A program made the translations under genes and the position numbers. From assembly GCA_964624635.1 (NCBI GenBank), contig CAZUXM010000005.1, forward strand, positions 19,698 through 83,697: a stretch of 64,000 nt of DNA. Direction: 5' to 3'. Every line of letters begins with the position of its first letter. Positions within the stretch are counted from its first letter, which is position 1. Source of the DNA: JANWKQ01 sp964624635 (lineage in GTDB: Bacteria; Bacteroidota; Bacteroidia; CAIKAF01). This document shows, piece after piece, positions 16,978 to 26,240 of the stretch. The notes under the pieces are model-generated. The model saw only the letters and a program-made list of their open reading frames with translations, was not told the origin of the DNA and did not search any database.

Positions 16978-17817
16978 TTATTTACGTACAATGATCTTTT
17001 TAGTAATCAAAGAACCATTCCAGCTAAGTTTAACTAAGTAAATACCATTGTTATAATCGGTAAGGTCAATCGCTTGATTATTGCTTAATCCTACTTTATT
17101 CACTACTGTTTTTCCGGTAAGATCTAACACCTGAAGGTCATATCCTGTAGCCTCAGAAGTGATGTGTAACACCCCTGTAGTTGGATTAGGATACATACTG
17201 ATGTTCGCAATGATCTCATCATTAATAGAGGCTGTTGAACATGGAGCCATGGTATGCGACCCAAAATGACTGAAATCGTTTTGACCATATACTAGCCATT
17301 GGTTAACACCTGTAGTCCAACTTGTAGTACCAACAAATACATCAGGTTTACGTACAAGTGTATTTTCTTTGGTTGATCCTGTATCTACATTCCATTCAGT
17401 TCCTGGATCAGGGCCTCCTATATTTCCTACAATATCAATCATTGTAGTGCCGTTAAAGAGAGCCAATGCATCATCACCGTTAAAAAAAGTAACAGTATGT
17501 AAAGTGTCTGCTATTGAAAGTAATGCCGAATTTGGAGGACTTACTGTATCAGGATTTACGATATGATAAGTGTCTCCTGAATTTAAAGTACCGGCTAAAA
17601 ACAATGTATCATTTACAGTTGTACCTCCGTTAAGATACCTGTATATTTTATAGTTACTCAAATTTACAGGATTTGAGGTAGGATTATATATTTCTATCGC
17701 TTTATTCTGACTGCTACCCTCAACGTATTCAGAAATGAAAAGATCACTGCAGGGTGCTTGTGAAAATCCAAAGCTAGCTGCACAAAAAACAGAAATACTA
17801 AGTAAAAATTTTTTCAT
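16978..17817 (-). CDS. Secreted lamin-tail-domain protein with T9SS sorting tail
   Basis: A 279-residue secreted protein. It has a signal peptide (MKKFLLSISVFCAASFGFSQ), a lamin-tail domain at about residues 22-180 (CSDLFISEYVEGSSQNKAIEIYNP, VNLSNYKIYRY, FFNGDDALALFNG), and a C-terminal T9SS type A sorting domain (ISMYPNPTTGVLHI, IYLVKLSWNGS, KKIIVRK). It should be exported by Sec and then by T9SS to the surface or medium. Lamin-tail domains are often found with extracellular nucleases, and the next gene upstream encodes one. I take ATG 17817 as the start because the in-frame extension begins with TTG and would spoil the signal peptide. Confidence 0.88.
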   Translation of the reverse strand: MKKFLLSISVFCAASFGFSQAPCSDLFISEYVEGSSQNKAIEIYNPTSNPVNLSNYKIYRYLNGGTTVNDTLFLAGTLNSGDTYHIVNPDTVSPPNSALLSIADTLHTVTFFNGDDALALFNGTTMIDIVGNIGGPDPGTEWNVDTGSTKENTLVRKPDVFVGTTSWTTGVNQWLVYGQNDFSHFGSHTMAPCSTASINDEIIANISMYPNPTTGVLHITSEATGYDLQVLDLTGKTVVNKVGLSNNQAIDLTDYNNGIYLVKLSWNGSLITKKIIVRK

Positions 17818-17843
17818 GAGAATCAATTTGAAATTTAAAATCC

Positions 17844-17874
17844 CTGCAATTTACATTGGATATGTGAATTGCAG
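17844..17874. promoter_or_regulatory. 31-bp imperfect palindrome upstream of the lamin-tail gene
   Basis: The arms are CTGCAATTTACAT (17844-17856) and ATGTGAATTGCAG (17862-17874), complementary at 12 of 13 positions, with loop TGGAT. It lies 27-57 bases before the ATG at 17817 and 64 bases past the nuclease stop. It could be an operator or an mRNA hairpin between the two genes. There is no T run, so it is not a classical terminator. Confidence 0.5.
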
Positions 17875-17938
17875 AAGAAAAGTGAATGAATTGTTGATTT
17901 CTTAATGCTAAAATGACTTAAAATGACCAGTCAATCAG

Positions 17939-18994
17939 CTATTTATTAATCTTTTTAAGATAATAGGTCAATACCGGGAAGTGGTCACTATACCCTCCGG
18001 TATACTCGTTTCCAACATAACATCTGAAAGGGTATCCTTTAAAATTACCCGTTTTTTGGGTGAGGAATGATTTATTGAATACTTCAGCTTTATTAAAGAA
18101 CCAGCCTTTTTGAGTTTCATCCATCCAGGGTTTGCTAATAATTACCTGGTCAAATAAATTCCATGCATCCTGCCATGCCAATGTGCCAATACCTTCCAGA
18201 TAAAAATCAGCAAAAGGGTTATATAGTTCAGTATTGTTTAGCACTTCCAATTCCTTAGTAGAACGAAGATGTTTTCTTATTGACGGACTCATAGGGTCAT
18301 CATTAAAATCACCCATCACTAAAATCTTAGCATCTATGTTGGCATCTTGTATAGAATCAATTACTTCTCTACAAATGCTGGCAGCTTTGGCTCTTAAAGG
18401 GGCTGATGCATCTTCACCACCTCTTCGGCTTGGCCAGTGATTCACAAATATATGTACCATCTCATTAAGAAGAAGTCCTTTTACGTATAAAATATCTCTG
18501 GTATAAGAGGTGTCTCCATCACGCATAATGGGTACAAATAAGCTGGTGATTTTTACGGGAGTAAAATATTTTGGATTATATAAAAGGGCAGGGTCATTGC
18601 CACGAGCATCCGGACCATCAATCAGAATAGGTTGATACCCTCTGTTAGCGATGGCAGGTTGTTTACATAAGTCTTTGAGGACCTCAATGTTTTCAATTTC
18701 AGCAGTTCCAATAATAGCTGGACCATCAGGCGTTTTATCAATGCCTAATTGAGAGATTACATATGCCAGTTTTGATAACTTATCAGCATATACTTTACCA
18801 TTGTAGTTTTTTGCTCCGTTGGGTAAAAACTCTTCATCGTCCTTATCAGGATTATTGATGGTGTCATATAAATTTTCAAAATTGTAAAAGGCAACTGAAA
18901 TGATTTGATAATCAGATTCTTTACGAAATTGTCCAAAAGCATTTTGAGAGATAATTCCTACTAAAAAAAGTAAGGTAAGGTTATAATTGCGCAT
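17939..18994 (-). CDS. Secreted endonuclease/exonuclease/phosphatase family protein
   Basis: A 351-residue protein with a signal peptide (MRNYNLTLLFLVGIISQNAFGQ) and one EEP (DNase I-like) domain. Motifs in order: VAFYNFENLYDT (Asn and Glu metal site), IIGTAEIENIEVLKDL, VNHWPSRRGG (catalytic His), VMGDFNDDPMSPS (Asp and Asn), and the terminal GYSDHFPVLTYYL (Asp-His). All the catalytic positions of the family are present, so an active Mg-dependent phosphodiesterase, likely a nuclease, is expected in the periplasm or outside the cell. It is divergent from the TonB receptor operon and precedes the lamin-tail gene on the same strand. Confidence 0.9.
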   Translation of the reverse strand: MRNYNLTLLFLVGIISQNAFGQFRKESDYQIISVAFYNFENLYDTINNPDKDDEEFLPNGAKNYNGKVYADKLSKLAYVISQLGIDKTPDGPAIIGTAEIENIEVLKDLCKQPAIANRGYQPILIDGPDARGNDPALLYNPKYFTPVKITSLFVPIMRDGDTSYTRDILYVKGLLLNEMVHIFVNHWPSRRGGEDASAPLRAKAASICREVIDSIQDANIDAKILVMGDFNDDPMSPSIRKHLRSTKELEVLNNTELYNPFADFYLEGIGTLAWQDAWNLFDQVIISKPWMDETQKGWFFNKAEVFNKSFLTQKTGNFKGYPFRCYVGNEYTGGYSDHFPVLTYYLKKINK

Positions 18995-19011
18995 AGTTTA
19001 TAATCAATTGG

Positions 19012-19019
19012 CAAAGATA
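19012..19019 (-). promoter_or_regulatory. Putative -7 box (TATCTTTG) for the secreted nuclease
   Basis: TATCTTTG on the minus strand matches TAnnTTTG and lies 18 bases before the ATG at 18994. No clear TTG is found 17-23 bases upstream, so the call is tentative. Confidence 0.4.
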
Positions 19020-19156
19020 TTACAAGAATCAAGCCGTTTGTTTTTTGTTATTAAGTTTTGAATAACTGTGTATTAAATCATAGTCCTATAATATTAAACT
19101 GGCAAAATTGGAGTAATTTTACCTCCCCAAAAATGGGCAGTAAATTACCTTATCAG

Positions 19157-21940
19157 ATGATGAAGAAATCGATACTTTTTCTAGGATTTTTTTTAGTTCT
19201 TTTTTCAATACAAACCTATAGTCAGTATTCAGTGTCAGGGAAACTGAGTGATGATATTACAAAAGACGGAGTGCCCAAAACCCTTGTTATATTAATGCCG
19301 GCCGGTATTGATATTATGACTGATGATGCAGGTAATTTTAAATTCGACAATGTACCTAATGGTACTTATACTATTAAAGTAGTTTCAAGTAACTACACGA
19401 TAGAAGATCAAACGGTTGAAGTAAATGGTGGTAATGTTGAAGTAGGGGATCTTAAAATGAAAGTGGATCCGAGTAAAGATGTTGCTAATAACGATGCTTT
19501 GATTCCCGTAGTAAGTTTAAATGATGATGATGCACAGGAAGGTGGAGCAGGAGATAACAATGTGGCCGGAGTTCTTACCGCTTCAAGAGATGTGTTTGTA
19601 GGAGCAGCAAGTTTTACTTTTAGTGCAGCTCGCTGGAGAGCCAGAGGTTATAATGCCGGAGAATATCAAGTATATATCAATGGTACACCTGTAAATGAAT
19701 TGGATAATAACAGAGTACAATGGAGTCAGTGGGGAGGATTAAATGATATGTTCCGTTTTAATGATCAAAGTTATGGTTTAGAGCCAACTACTTTTTCATT
19801 TGGTGAAATTGGAGGTGCTAATAATATTGATGCTGTAGCTGCAAGACAAAGAAAACAGTTGAGAATATCTTATGGTGGATCTAACAGACAGTATACTCAC
19901 CGTTTAATGGCTACCTATTCATCAGGAATGTTAAAAGGTGGTTGGGCGTTTTCGGTTTCAGGTTCTTATAGAATGGCTTTGAGAAGTTATTATCCCGGAA
20001 CTTTTATGAATACGGGAGCCTACTTCTTTTCTCTCTCTAAAAAATTTGCTGAAAAACATATTCTTAGTTTCACCACATTTGGGGTACCGGGAAGAAGAGG
20101 GAAAAACTCACCAAGTATTAGAGAAGTAATGGATCTTACAGGCGATAAATTTTACAACTCAAATTGGGGATACCAAAATGGTGAAATAAGAAATGCCAAT
20201 GTAAATGAAAGTTTTCAGCCGTATTTTATTTTATCTCATGAATGGAAAATTAATAATCATTCAAGTTTAAATACTTCTGCAGCCTATCAAACAGGAACAA
20301 CTGCCGATAGTTATTTTAACTGGTTTAATGGTTCAAATCCTGATCCTGATTATTATAAATATTTACCCAGCTATCAACAGGATAGTACATTAAGAGCTGA
20401 AGTGACGGAAAATATTATGGCTAATCCTAATTTATTACAAATTAATTGGGATGATATGTACAATCAGAACTATGCTAATCTTGACTCAGTAGAAAATGCC
20501 AATGGTATTAATGGAAATACTGTAATTGGCAAAAGATCTATTCATATTATTGAGAAAAGAATGAAGGCTTTGAATGAATTTTCGTTCAATACCTATTATA
20601 ACAATACAGTAAGTGATCATGTAGCGATCTCAGCAGGTGCCATGTATCAAATGCAAAAAAACAGATACTATAAAACTGTAGGTGATTTATTAGGAGGAGA
20701 TTTTTTTGTAGACCTTAACCAGTTTGCACAATTTACCTTTCCCGGTAATGATTCTGTAGCACAAAATAATTATGATACTCCAAATCGTATTGTTAAAGAA
20801 GGTGATGAATACGGATATAATTATGAATTACATTTACACAAAGCATCTGTTTGGGCTCAAGGAAGAATGAGCTTTAAAAAAGTTGATTTTTTTGTGGCTG
20901 GGAAATTGGATGTAAATGTTTTCTGGAGAAACGGATTATGGAGAACAGGCTTATTTCCTAATTCATCACAAGGAGAATCTGAATCTTTTGTTTTTGTATC
21001 TCCATTTGTAAAAGCGGGAATGACCTATAAAATAAATGGACGTAATTATGTATTTGTAAATGGAGCTTATGGATTAAGAGCTCCTATGGTAACGGATGTG
21101 TTTTTATCACCACGTACTCGTAATCAGGCATTGATTAATCCGGTACAACAAACCGTAATTACTGCTGAAGGAGGATATATTCACAACTCACCTAAATTTA
21201 AATTCAGAGCAGTTGGATATATTACTTATGCATTGGATGGAATTAGAAACATAAGTTTTTATCACGACTTATATAATAACAACGTAAATCTTACTTTGCA
21301 AAATGTAGATATTCGTTCATATGGGGGAGAGTTTGGATTAGATTGGAAAATATGGAAAGGAATTGCATTAAATGCTGCAGTAGGTATTGGAAGATCTCAG
21401 TATGTGGATCGCCCATTGGCTACCGTTACATTAGACAACTCACAGGAGACTTTAGCAAAAGAGGAGGTGGTGTACTTTAATAATGTAAATGTTGCCAATG
21501 GTCCTCAGTGGGCCAATACAATAGGGATAGGATATAACTCTCCACAGTATTGGTTTGTAAAACTGAACTTCAATTATTTTGATTGGATGTGGGTTGACGC
21601 AAGTCCGATACGTAGAACTGCAACAGCGGTAGAAGGATTAGATCCGGGTAGTGAACAATATAGGAACATTGTTACCCAGGAAAGACTTCCGGGTGCATTT
21701 ACCATGGATTTCTTCGGCGGGTATTCTTGGAAGTTAGATAGAACTTTCAAAAAAATGAAAAAGAGCCATTATCTTAATTTCACAGCGAGTGTAAGTAACC
21801 TTACCAATAATGTTTTCTTTAATGGAGGATTTGAACAATTACGTTATGATGATGAGAATAAAAATCCTGGTAAGTTCCCTAACAAATATTATGTAGCTTA
21901 CGGAATCAACTTCTTTATTAATGTAACTTACAGAATGTAA
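19157..21940 (+). CDS. TonB-dependent receptor with carboxypeptidase-regulatory-like domain
   Basis: A large outer-membrane receptor of about 927 residues. After a signal peptide (MMKKSILFLGFFLVLFSIQTYSQ) comes a carboxypeptidase regulatory-like beta-sandwich (YSVSGKLSDD...GNFKFDNVPNGTYTIKVVS), then a plug-like region (RWRARGYNAGEYQVYINGTPVNEL) and a long stretch of alternating aromatic strands typical of a 22-stranded barrel, ending NFFINVTYRM. It should import a large substrate using TonB energy. It heads an operon with two lipoproteins. The frame is open to a TTG at 19058, but ATG 19157 (or 19160) gives the proper signal peptide. The substrate is not known; the adjacent secreted nuclease suggests nucleic-acid breakdown products. 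Confidence 0.9.
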   Translation: MMKKSILFLGFFLVLFSIQTYSQYSVSGKLSDDITKDGVPKTLVILMPAGIDIMTDDAGNFKFDNVPNGTYTIKVVSSNYTIEDQTVEVNGGNVEVGDLKMKVDPSKDVANNDALIPVVSLNDDDAQEGGAGDNNVAGVLTASRDVFVGAASFTFSAARWRARGYNAGEYQVYINGTPVNELDNNRVQWSQWGGLNDMFRFNDQSYGLEPTTFSFGEIGGANNIDAVAARQRKQLRISYGGSNRQYTHRLMATYSSGMLKGGWAFSVSGSYRMALRSYYPGTFMNTGAYFFSLSKKFAEKHILSFTTFGVPGRRGKNSPSIREVMDLTGDKFYNSNWGYQNGEIRNANVNESFQPYFILSHEWKINNHSSLNTSAAYQTGTTADSYFNWFNGSNPDPDYYKYLPSYQQDSTLRAEVTENIMANPNLLQINWDDMYNQNYANLDSVENANGINGNTVIGKRSIHIIEKRMKALNEFSFNTYYNNTVSDHVAISAGAMYQMQKNRYYKTVGDLLGGDFFVDLNQFAQFTFPGNDSVAQNNYDTPNRIVKEGDEYGYNYELHLHKASVWAQGRMSFKKVDFFVAGKLDVNVFWRNGLWRTGLFPNSSQGESESFVFVSPFVKAGMTYKINGRNYVFVNGAYGLRAPMVTDVFLSPRTRNQALINPVQQTVITAEGGYIHNSPKFKFRAVGYITYALDGIRNISFYHDLYNNNVNLTLQNVDIRSYGGEFGLDWKIWKGIALNAAVGIGRSQYVDRPLATVTLDNSQETLAKEEVVYFNNVNVANGPQWANTIGIGYNSPQYWFVKLNFNYFDWMWVDASPIRRTATAVEGLDPGSEQYRNIVTQERLPGAFTMDFFGGYSWKLDRTFKKMKKSHYLNFTASVSNLTNNVFFNGGFEQLRYDDENKNPGKFPNKYYVAYGINFFINVTYRM

Positions 21941-21961
21941 TTTGATTATTCAATAAGAATT

Positions 21962-23239
21962 ATGAAAAACAAACTATTTATATTATTACTGATAGCCGGG
22001 CTGGTTACCTCTTGTATTCCTGAAGATCATGATCTTCCTCCTACAACAGGATCCGATCCCAATATTGAAGTAACTACTACTATTGCTCAATTAAAAGCAA
22101 TGTATAGTGGAACTGCAATGGAATTAGATGATAGTATAGTCATTTCAGGATTAGTGGTGGCTGATGATAGAACCGGAAATTTCTATAAGTCTATCGTTAT
22201 TCAAGATGAAACAGCAGGAATTCTAATCAGATTAAATGGAAGTGATTTGTACCAAACCTATCCGGTAGGAAGAAGATTATTTATTAAGTGTGGCGGGTTA
22301 TGGATAGGAGAATACAGTGGATTGGTGCAATTAGGTGGTGCCAAAACTGTTGGAACCATTAATGAAGTGGATCAAATGCCTTCTTCATTGTATGAAAAAG
22401 TAATTTTAAAAGGAACATTGAACAACGATATAACACCCGTTAATGTAGATATCACTACATTAAATACTTCTCATCAGAATATGTTGATTCGTTTGCAAAA
22501 TGTTCAATTTACGGTATCTGATACAGGATTACAATATGCACCAGGTATGACAACTAATAGAACATTGGAAGATTGTGACGGAAATCCAATCATCATTAGA
22601 ACAAGTTCCTTCTCTACATTTGCGTACGACATTCTACCCGGCGGTAATGGAGAGCTTTTAGCTATCTATAGTGAATTTGGAACCACTCCACAACTAGTTT
22701 TACGTGGACCTGAAGATCTTAAGTTAACAGGTAATCGTTGTGGTCCATATGCAAAAAAAGATTTTGAAGATGCATCTATGTTTTCAGGTGGGTGGACTAT
22801 TCAACAAGTAACTGATCCTGGAACTACTTGGAATACCGGAACCATTGGTGTTTATGTAGGTGGTGGTACTACATACGGTAAATGCAGTAATTTTTATTCA
22901 AGTGCAAACCATATTGCAGAGACATGGTATATTTCACCATCAATGGATTTTACAGCAGCAGTAACTCCTAAATTAAGTTTCGTTAATGCATGTAATTATT
23001 CAGGCGCCAATATTCAGGTAAAAGTGTCTTCTGATTATGTGAGTGGAAATCCGAATTCTGCAACATGGACCACTTTGACACCAACCCTTTCTACTGGTTC
23101 ATGGAGTTGGGTATTATCAGGTGATTTAAGTTTATCTGCTTTTAACGGACAATCAAATGTTCACGTAGCATTTCAGTATACAGGTTCAGCCAGTGACGGA
23201 AAAACCTGGGAGATCGATAATATTTTAGTTCAGGAATAA
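21962..23239 (+). CDS. Surface-type lipoprotein, DUF5689-like plus choice-of-anchor J domain (copy 1)
   Basis: A 425-residue lipoprotein. The signal peptide ends in lipobox VTSC, with the lipid-bearing Cys followed by acidic residues (IPEDHD), similar to Bacteroidota surface-export signals. Residues ~35-255 resemble the DUF5689 OB-fold-like domain (VISGLVVADDRTGNFYKSIV, TAGILIRLNGSDLYQTYPVG, FIKCGGLWIGEYSGLVQLGG). Residues ~265-425 form a choice-of-anchor J type sandwich (KDFEDASMFSGGWTIQQV, ETWYISPSMDF, GKTWEIDNILVQ). It lies 21 bases after the TonB receptor and is the first of two tandem paralogues. A surface substrate-binding partner of the receptor is likely. Confidence 0.82.
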   Translation: MKNKLFILLLIAGLVTSCIPEDHDLPPTTGSDPNIEVTTTIAQLKAMYSGTAMELDDSIVISGLVVADDRTGNFYKSIVIQDETAGILIRLNGSDLYQTYPVGRRLFIKCGGLWIGEYSGLVQLGGAKTVGTINEVDQMPSSLYEKVILKGTLNNDITPVNVDITTLNTSHQNMLIRLQNVQFTVSDTGLQYAPGMTTNRTLEDCDGNPIIIRTSSFSTFAYDILPGGNGELLAIYSEFGTTPQLVLRGPEDLKLTGNRCGPYAKKDFEDASMFSGGWTIQQVTDPGTTWNTGTIGVYVGGGTTYGKCSNFYSSANHIAETWYISPSMDFTAAVTPKLSFVNACNYSGANIQVKVSSDYVSGNPNSATWTTLTPTLSTGSWSWVLSGDLSLSAFNGQSNVHVAFQYTGSASDGKTWEIDNILVQE

Positions 23240-23240
23240 G

Positions 23241-24545
23241 ATGAAGATGATGAAAAGAAAAATAATTTTAATAGTAACATTCGTAGGATTATTTACTTCC
23301 TGTATTCAGGATAACTATACTGATCCGGCTAATAATGGAGTTGATCCTAATTTAACGGCAAATATTTCAATTGCCGATTTAAAAGCGCAGTATTTAGGTA
23401 CAGCCATTGAATTACCTGATACAATGATTATCTCAGGAGTGGTAGTTGCAGATGATAAATCAGGGAACTTGTATAAATCCATTATTATTGATGATGGTAC
23501 AGCAGGTATTTTAATCAGAGTAGATAATAATGGTTTATTTGGAACTTATCCTGTTGGTAGAAGAGTATTTGTAAAATGTGGCGGATTATGGATGGGTGAT
23601 TATGGAGGACTCATTCAGTTAGGTGGTCAGCTTACTGCAGGATCAACCAATGAAGTAGATGTGATTCCTGCATTGTTAACGGGAAATTATCTTTTTCCAG
23701 GAACTTATAATAACCCGGTTACTCCAATTACTGTTGACATTCCATCATTGAATGATAGTTATCAAAACAGATTGATTCGTTTACAAAACGTTCAATTTAT
23801 ATATGCCGATACTGGGAGAACCTTTTCTGATGCACAATTGCAACAGACCGTCAATTTAAATATTACGGATTGTAACGGTAATACTGTTATAGTTCGTACA
23901 AGTGGTTATGCTGATTTTGCAGGGCAAATGGTACCAGGTGGTAACGGTGATTTTATTGCTGTGTACGGAATATTTGGTTCTGATATGCAATTAACAGTTC
24001 GTCATCCTAACGATTTACAATTAACAGGTGCACGTTGTGGTGATCCTATCATCTACAAAGATTTTGAAGATGGTTCGGTTACTTCAGGTGGATGGAGTGT
24101 ACAACAAGTTACCGGTCCTTCTATTACATGGACAGTGAATACAGCGGGTTCTATGTTTGGGGATGTATACGGACAATGTAGAAATTATTTACCACCCAAC
24201 ATCGCTTGTGAAACATGGTTGATTTCTCCAAGCATGGACCTTTCTCCGTTTGCCGCAAGTTCTACTAATCCAATATTTAGCATGCAAACAGCTTGTAATT
24301 ACACAGGAGCTAATTTAGAAGTATACTATTCAACGGATTATGTATCAGGACTACCGGCTACCGGAACATGGACATTGTTACCTGTTGCGCTTTCATCAGG
24401 TAGTTGGGCTTGGGTAAGTTCAGGTAATATTGATTTATCTACTTACACAACCGGAACTAATGTACATATTGGTATCAAATATACAGGTTCAGCGTCTGAT
24501 GGAAAAACCTGGGAGATTGATGAGATTAAAGTGATGGAAATGTAG
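23241..24545 (+). CDS. Surface-type lipoprotein, DUF5689-like plus choice-of-anchor J domain (copy 2)
   Basis: A 434-residue paralogue of the preceding gene with the same domain order. The lipobox is FTSC followed by IQDNYTDP. Shared blocks include MIISGVVVADDKSGNLYKSI, TAGILIRVDNNGLFGTYPVG, KCGGLWMGDYGGLIQLGG, YKDFEDGSVTSGGWSVQQV, ETWLISPSMDL and GKTWEIDEIKV. It begins one base after the stop of copy 1, so the pair arose by tandem duplication within the operon. Different ligand preference of the two copies is possible but not visible from the sequence. Confidence 0.82.
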   Translation: MKMMKRKIILIVTFVGLFTSCIQDNYTDPANNGVDPNLTANISIADLKAQYLGTAIELPDTMIISGVVVADDKSGNLYKSIIIDDGTAGILIRVDNNGLFGTYPVGRRVFVKCGGLWMGDYGGLIQLGGQLTAGSTNEVDVIPALLTGNYLFPGTYNNPVTPITVDIPSLNDSYQNRLIRLQNVQFIYADTGRTFSDAQLQQTVNLNITDCNGNTVIVRTSGYADFAGQMVPGGNGDFIAVYGIFGSDMQLTVRHPNDLQLTGARCGDPIIYKDFEDGSVTSGGWSVQQVTGPSITWTVNTAGSMFGDVYGQCRNYLPPNIACETWLISPSMDLSPFAASSTNPIFSMQTACNYTGANLEVYYSTDYVSGLPATGTWTLLPVALSSGSWAWVSSGNIDLSTYTTGTNVHIGIKYTGSASDGKTWEIDEIKVMEM

Positions 24546-24568
24546 TTTCTCTATTTAAAATTTAATAA

Positions 24569-24603
24569 GTGATGGGAAAAATGCTATGCATTTTTCCCAT
24601 CAC
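24569..24603 (+). terminator. Strong hairpin ending the TonB/lipoprotein operon
   Basis: A perfect 16-bp stem, GTGATGGGAAAAATGC with its complement, and a TAT loop, located 24 bases after the last stop. It is not followed by a long T run, but its strength and position fit transcription termination. Confidence 0.7.
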
Positions 24604-24652
24604 AAGTTTTAGGTCATTCCTGCGTACCGATAAGTTGGGAGCAGGAATCTCA

Positions 24653-25414
24653 TCAATTTTGTAAAAAACGTACAGTTTTCTCCAAATATTCCATTGGTTT
24701 TTCTGCATGTAACCAATGCCCTGCATCTTCAATGGTAGTTAATTCACTATTAGGAAAATGTTCCAATATATTATCAATATCCGAATCGTGAATATAATTG
24801 CTGTTTCCTCCGCGTAAGAATAGGGTAGGGCCTTCATATTTTACATCATCAAATAATTCTTCACCTACTTTTTCAATTTGTTGAGTGATGATTGGTAAAT
24901 TAAATCTCCATGCTAACTGCTCGTTGTTCCAATATAAATTTTTGAGCAGAAATTGGCGTGTGCCGAAATCAGGAATTTGTAATTCCATGTAAGTTTCCGC
25001 TTCTTTTCGGGTTTTGGTATTTACTAAATCCAAACCATTGAGTGCTGTTAAAATTTCAGTGTGATGTGGTCTGTAATATTTAGGTGCAATATCTGCAATA
25101 ATGAGTTTGTTGATTTTTTCCGGAATCATTCCTGCCATTACCATCGCTACTTTCCCTCCCATACTATGACCCATTAGATTGATTTTTTCCAATCCTTCAG
25201 CCTCCATCAATTCAATTACATCTTGTGCCATAACGGTATACCCCCATTCATCACTATGTGGTGATTGACCATGATTGCGAAGATCAACAGTATAAGTGGA
25301 GAAGAGTTCCCCATATTTTTTTGCTAAGGTATTCCAGTTATCTGCAGTACCGAAAAGACCATGTAAAATAATAAGTGGTTCACCCGAACCTGTTTTCCTA
25401 AAAAATAGTTTCAT
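24653..25414 (-). CDS. Alpha/beta hydrolase (YbfF-like esterase)
   Basis: A 253-residue alpha/beta hydrolase. It shows the oxyanion motif LIILHGLFGTADNW, the nucleophile elbow GHSMGG (Ser), an acid region near LRGGNSNYIHDSD and the catalytic His in EDAGHWLHAEKP. DLRNHGQSP is typical of the YbfF/esterase subgroup. The likely reaction is hydrolysis of a short acyl ester; the natural substrate is not known. The start chosen is ATG 25414 because the upstream extension starts with GTG within a palindromic repeat. pdxJ lies upstream on the same strand. Confidence 0.88.
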   Translation of the reverse strand: MKLFFRKTGSGEPLIILHGLFGTADNWNTLAKKYGELFSTYTVDLRNHGQSPHSDEWGYTVMAQDVIELMEAEGLEKINLMGHSMGGKVAMVMAGMIPEKINKLIIADIAPKYYRPHHTEILTALNGLDLVNTKTRKEAETYMELQIPDFGTRQFLLKNLYWNNEQLAWRFNLPIITQQIEKVGEELFDDVKYEGPTLFLRGGNSNYIHDSDIDNILEHFPNSELTTIEDAGHWLHAEKPMEYLEKTVRFLQN

Positions 25415-25426
25415 ATGTTTTTTTAC

Positions 25427-25507
25427 CACAGAGGTCTCAGAGTTTTTCACTGAAGACACAGAGCTAAGTCTCTGTGTCCTCTGAGTTCTTTCATTGTTAA
25501 CTCTGTG
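25427..25507. repeat. Nested inverted repeat with CACAGAG words
   Basis: Three nested pairs: CACAGAG (25427-25433) with CTCTGTG (25501-25507), CTCAGAG (25436-25442) with CTCTGAG (25479-25485), and GACACAGAG (25455-25463) with CTCTGTGTC (25470-25478). It is a near-continuous palindrome between pdxJ and the hydrolase, resembling the ACAGAG-type intergenic repeats found in many bacterial genomes. It could act as a hairpin in the transcript. Confidence 0.6.
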
Positions 25508-25526
25508 TTTTAAATTTTATCAGGTA

Positions 25527-26240
25527 TTATATTAATTGTCTTCTGTACATTTGTATTGTATTCTCTAATCCAAAATATAAAGCATCAGAAATTAAGGCAT
25601 GACCAATACTTACTTCCAATAGCTGAGGGATAGCTTTTGCAAAATAAGAGAGGTTATCTAAATTCAAATCATGTCCGGCATTGATACCCAATCCTACTTC
25701 ATTTGCTTTAATGGCTGCTTTTAAATAAGGTTCAATGGCTTTTTCTTTTCCGTTGTGAAATTGTTTTGCGTATTCTTCAGTATATAATTCAATTCTATCT
25801 GTACCTGTATCAACAGCATGTACAATTCTGTCTTCAATAGGATCAATAAATACAGATGTTCTAATTTGATGTTTTTTGAATTCGGCAATAATTTCTTTTA
25901 AAAAATCTTTGTACTTGATGGTATCCCATCCGGCATTACTGGTAATAGCGTCAGGGGCGTCGGGGACCAATGTAACTTGTGCCGGTTTAATTTTGCATAC
26001 CATTTCAATGAACTGTACGCTGGGATATCCCTCAATATTAAATTCAGTTGTTAATTGAGGCTTTAAATCGAATACATCCTGGTTTTTGATATGTCTTTCA
26101 TCGGGGCGGGGATGTACCGTAATGCCTTCGGCTCCGAACCTTTCGCAATCCAAAGCTACTTTTAAAACGTCGGGCATATTAACACCTCTGGAGTTACGTA
26201 AAGTGGCTACTTTATTAATATTTACGGATAGTTTAGTCAT
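25527..26240 (-). CDS. pdxJ: Pyridoxine 5'-phosphate synthase PdxJ
   Basis: PdxJ condenses 1-deoxy-D-xylulose 5-phosphate and 3-amino-2-oxopropyl phosphate to pyridoxine 5'-phosphate. The 237 residues have family motifs: LSVNINKVATLRNSRG, GAEGITVHPRPDERHI, QVTLVPDAPDAITSNAGWD, DRIELYTEEYA, VGLGINAGHDLNLDNL and EVSIGHALISDALYFGL. The length is normal for the single-domain TIM-barrel enzyme. The gene is divergent from the CBS-domain gene at 26449. Confidence 0.97.
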   Translation of the reverse strand: MTKLSVNINKVATLRNSRGVNMPDVLKVALDCERFGAEGITVHPRPDERHIKNQDVFDLKPQLTTEFNIEGYPSVQFIEMVCKIKPAQVTLVPDAPDAITSNAGWDTIKYKDFLKEIIAEFKKHQIRTSVFIDPIEDRIVHAVDTGTDRIELYTEEYAKQFHNGKEKAIEPYLKAAIKANEVGLGINAGHDLNLDNLSYFAKAIPQLLEVSIGHALISDALYFGLENTIQMYRRQLI

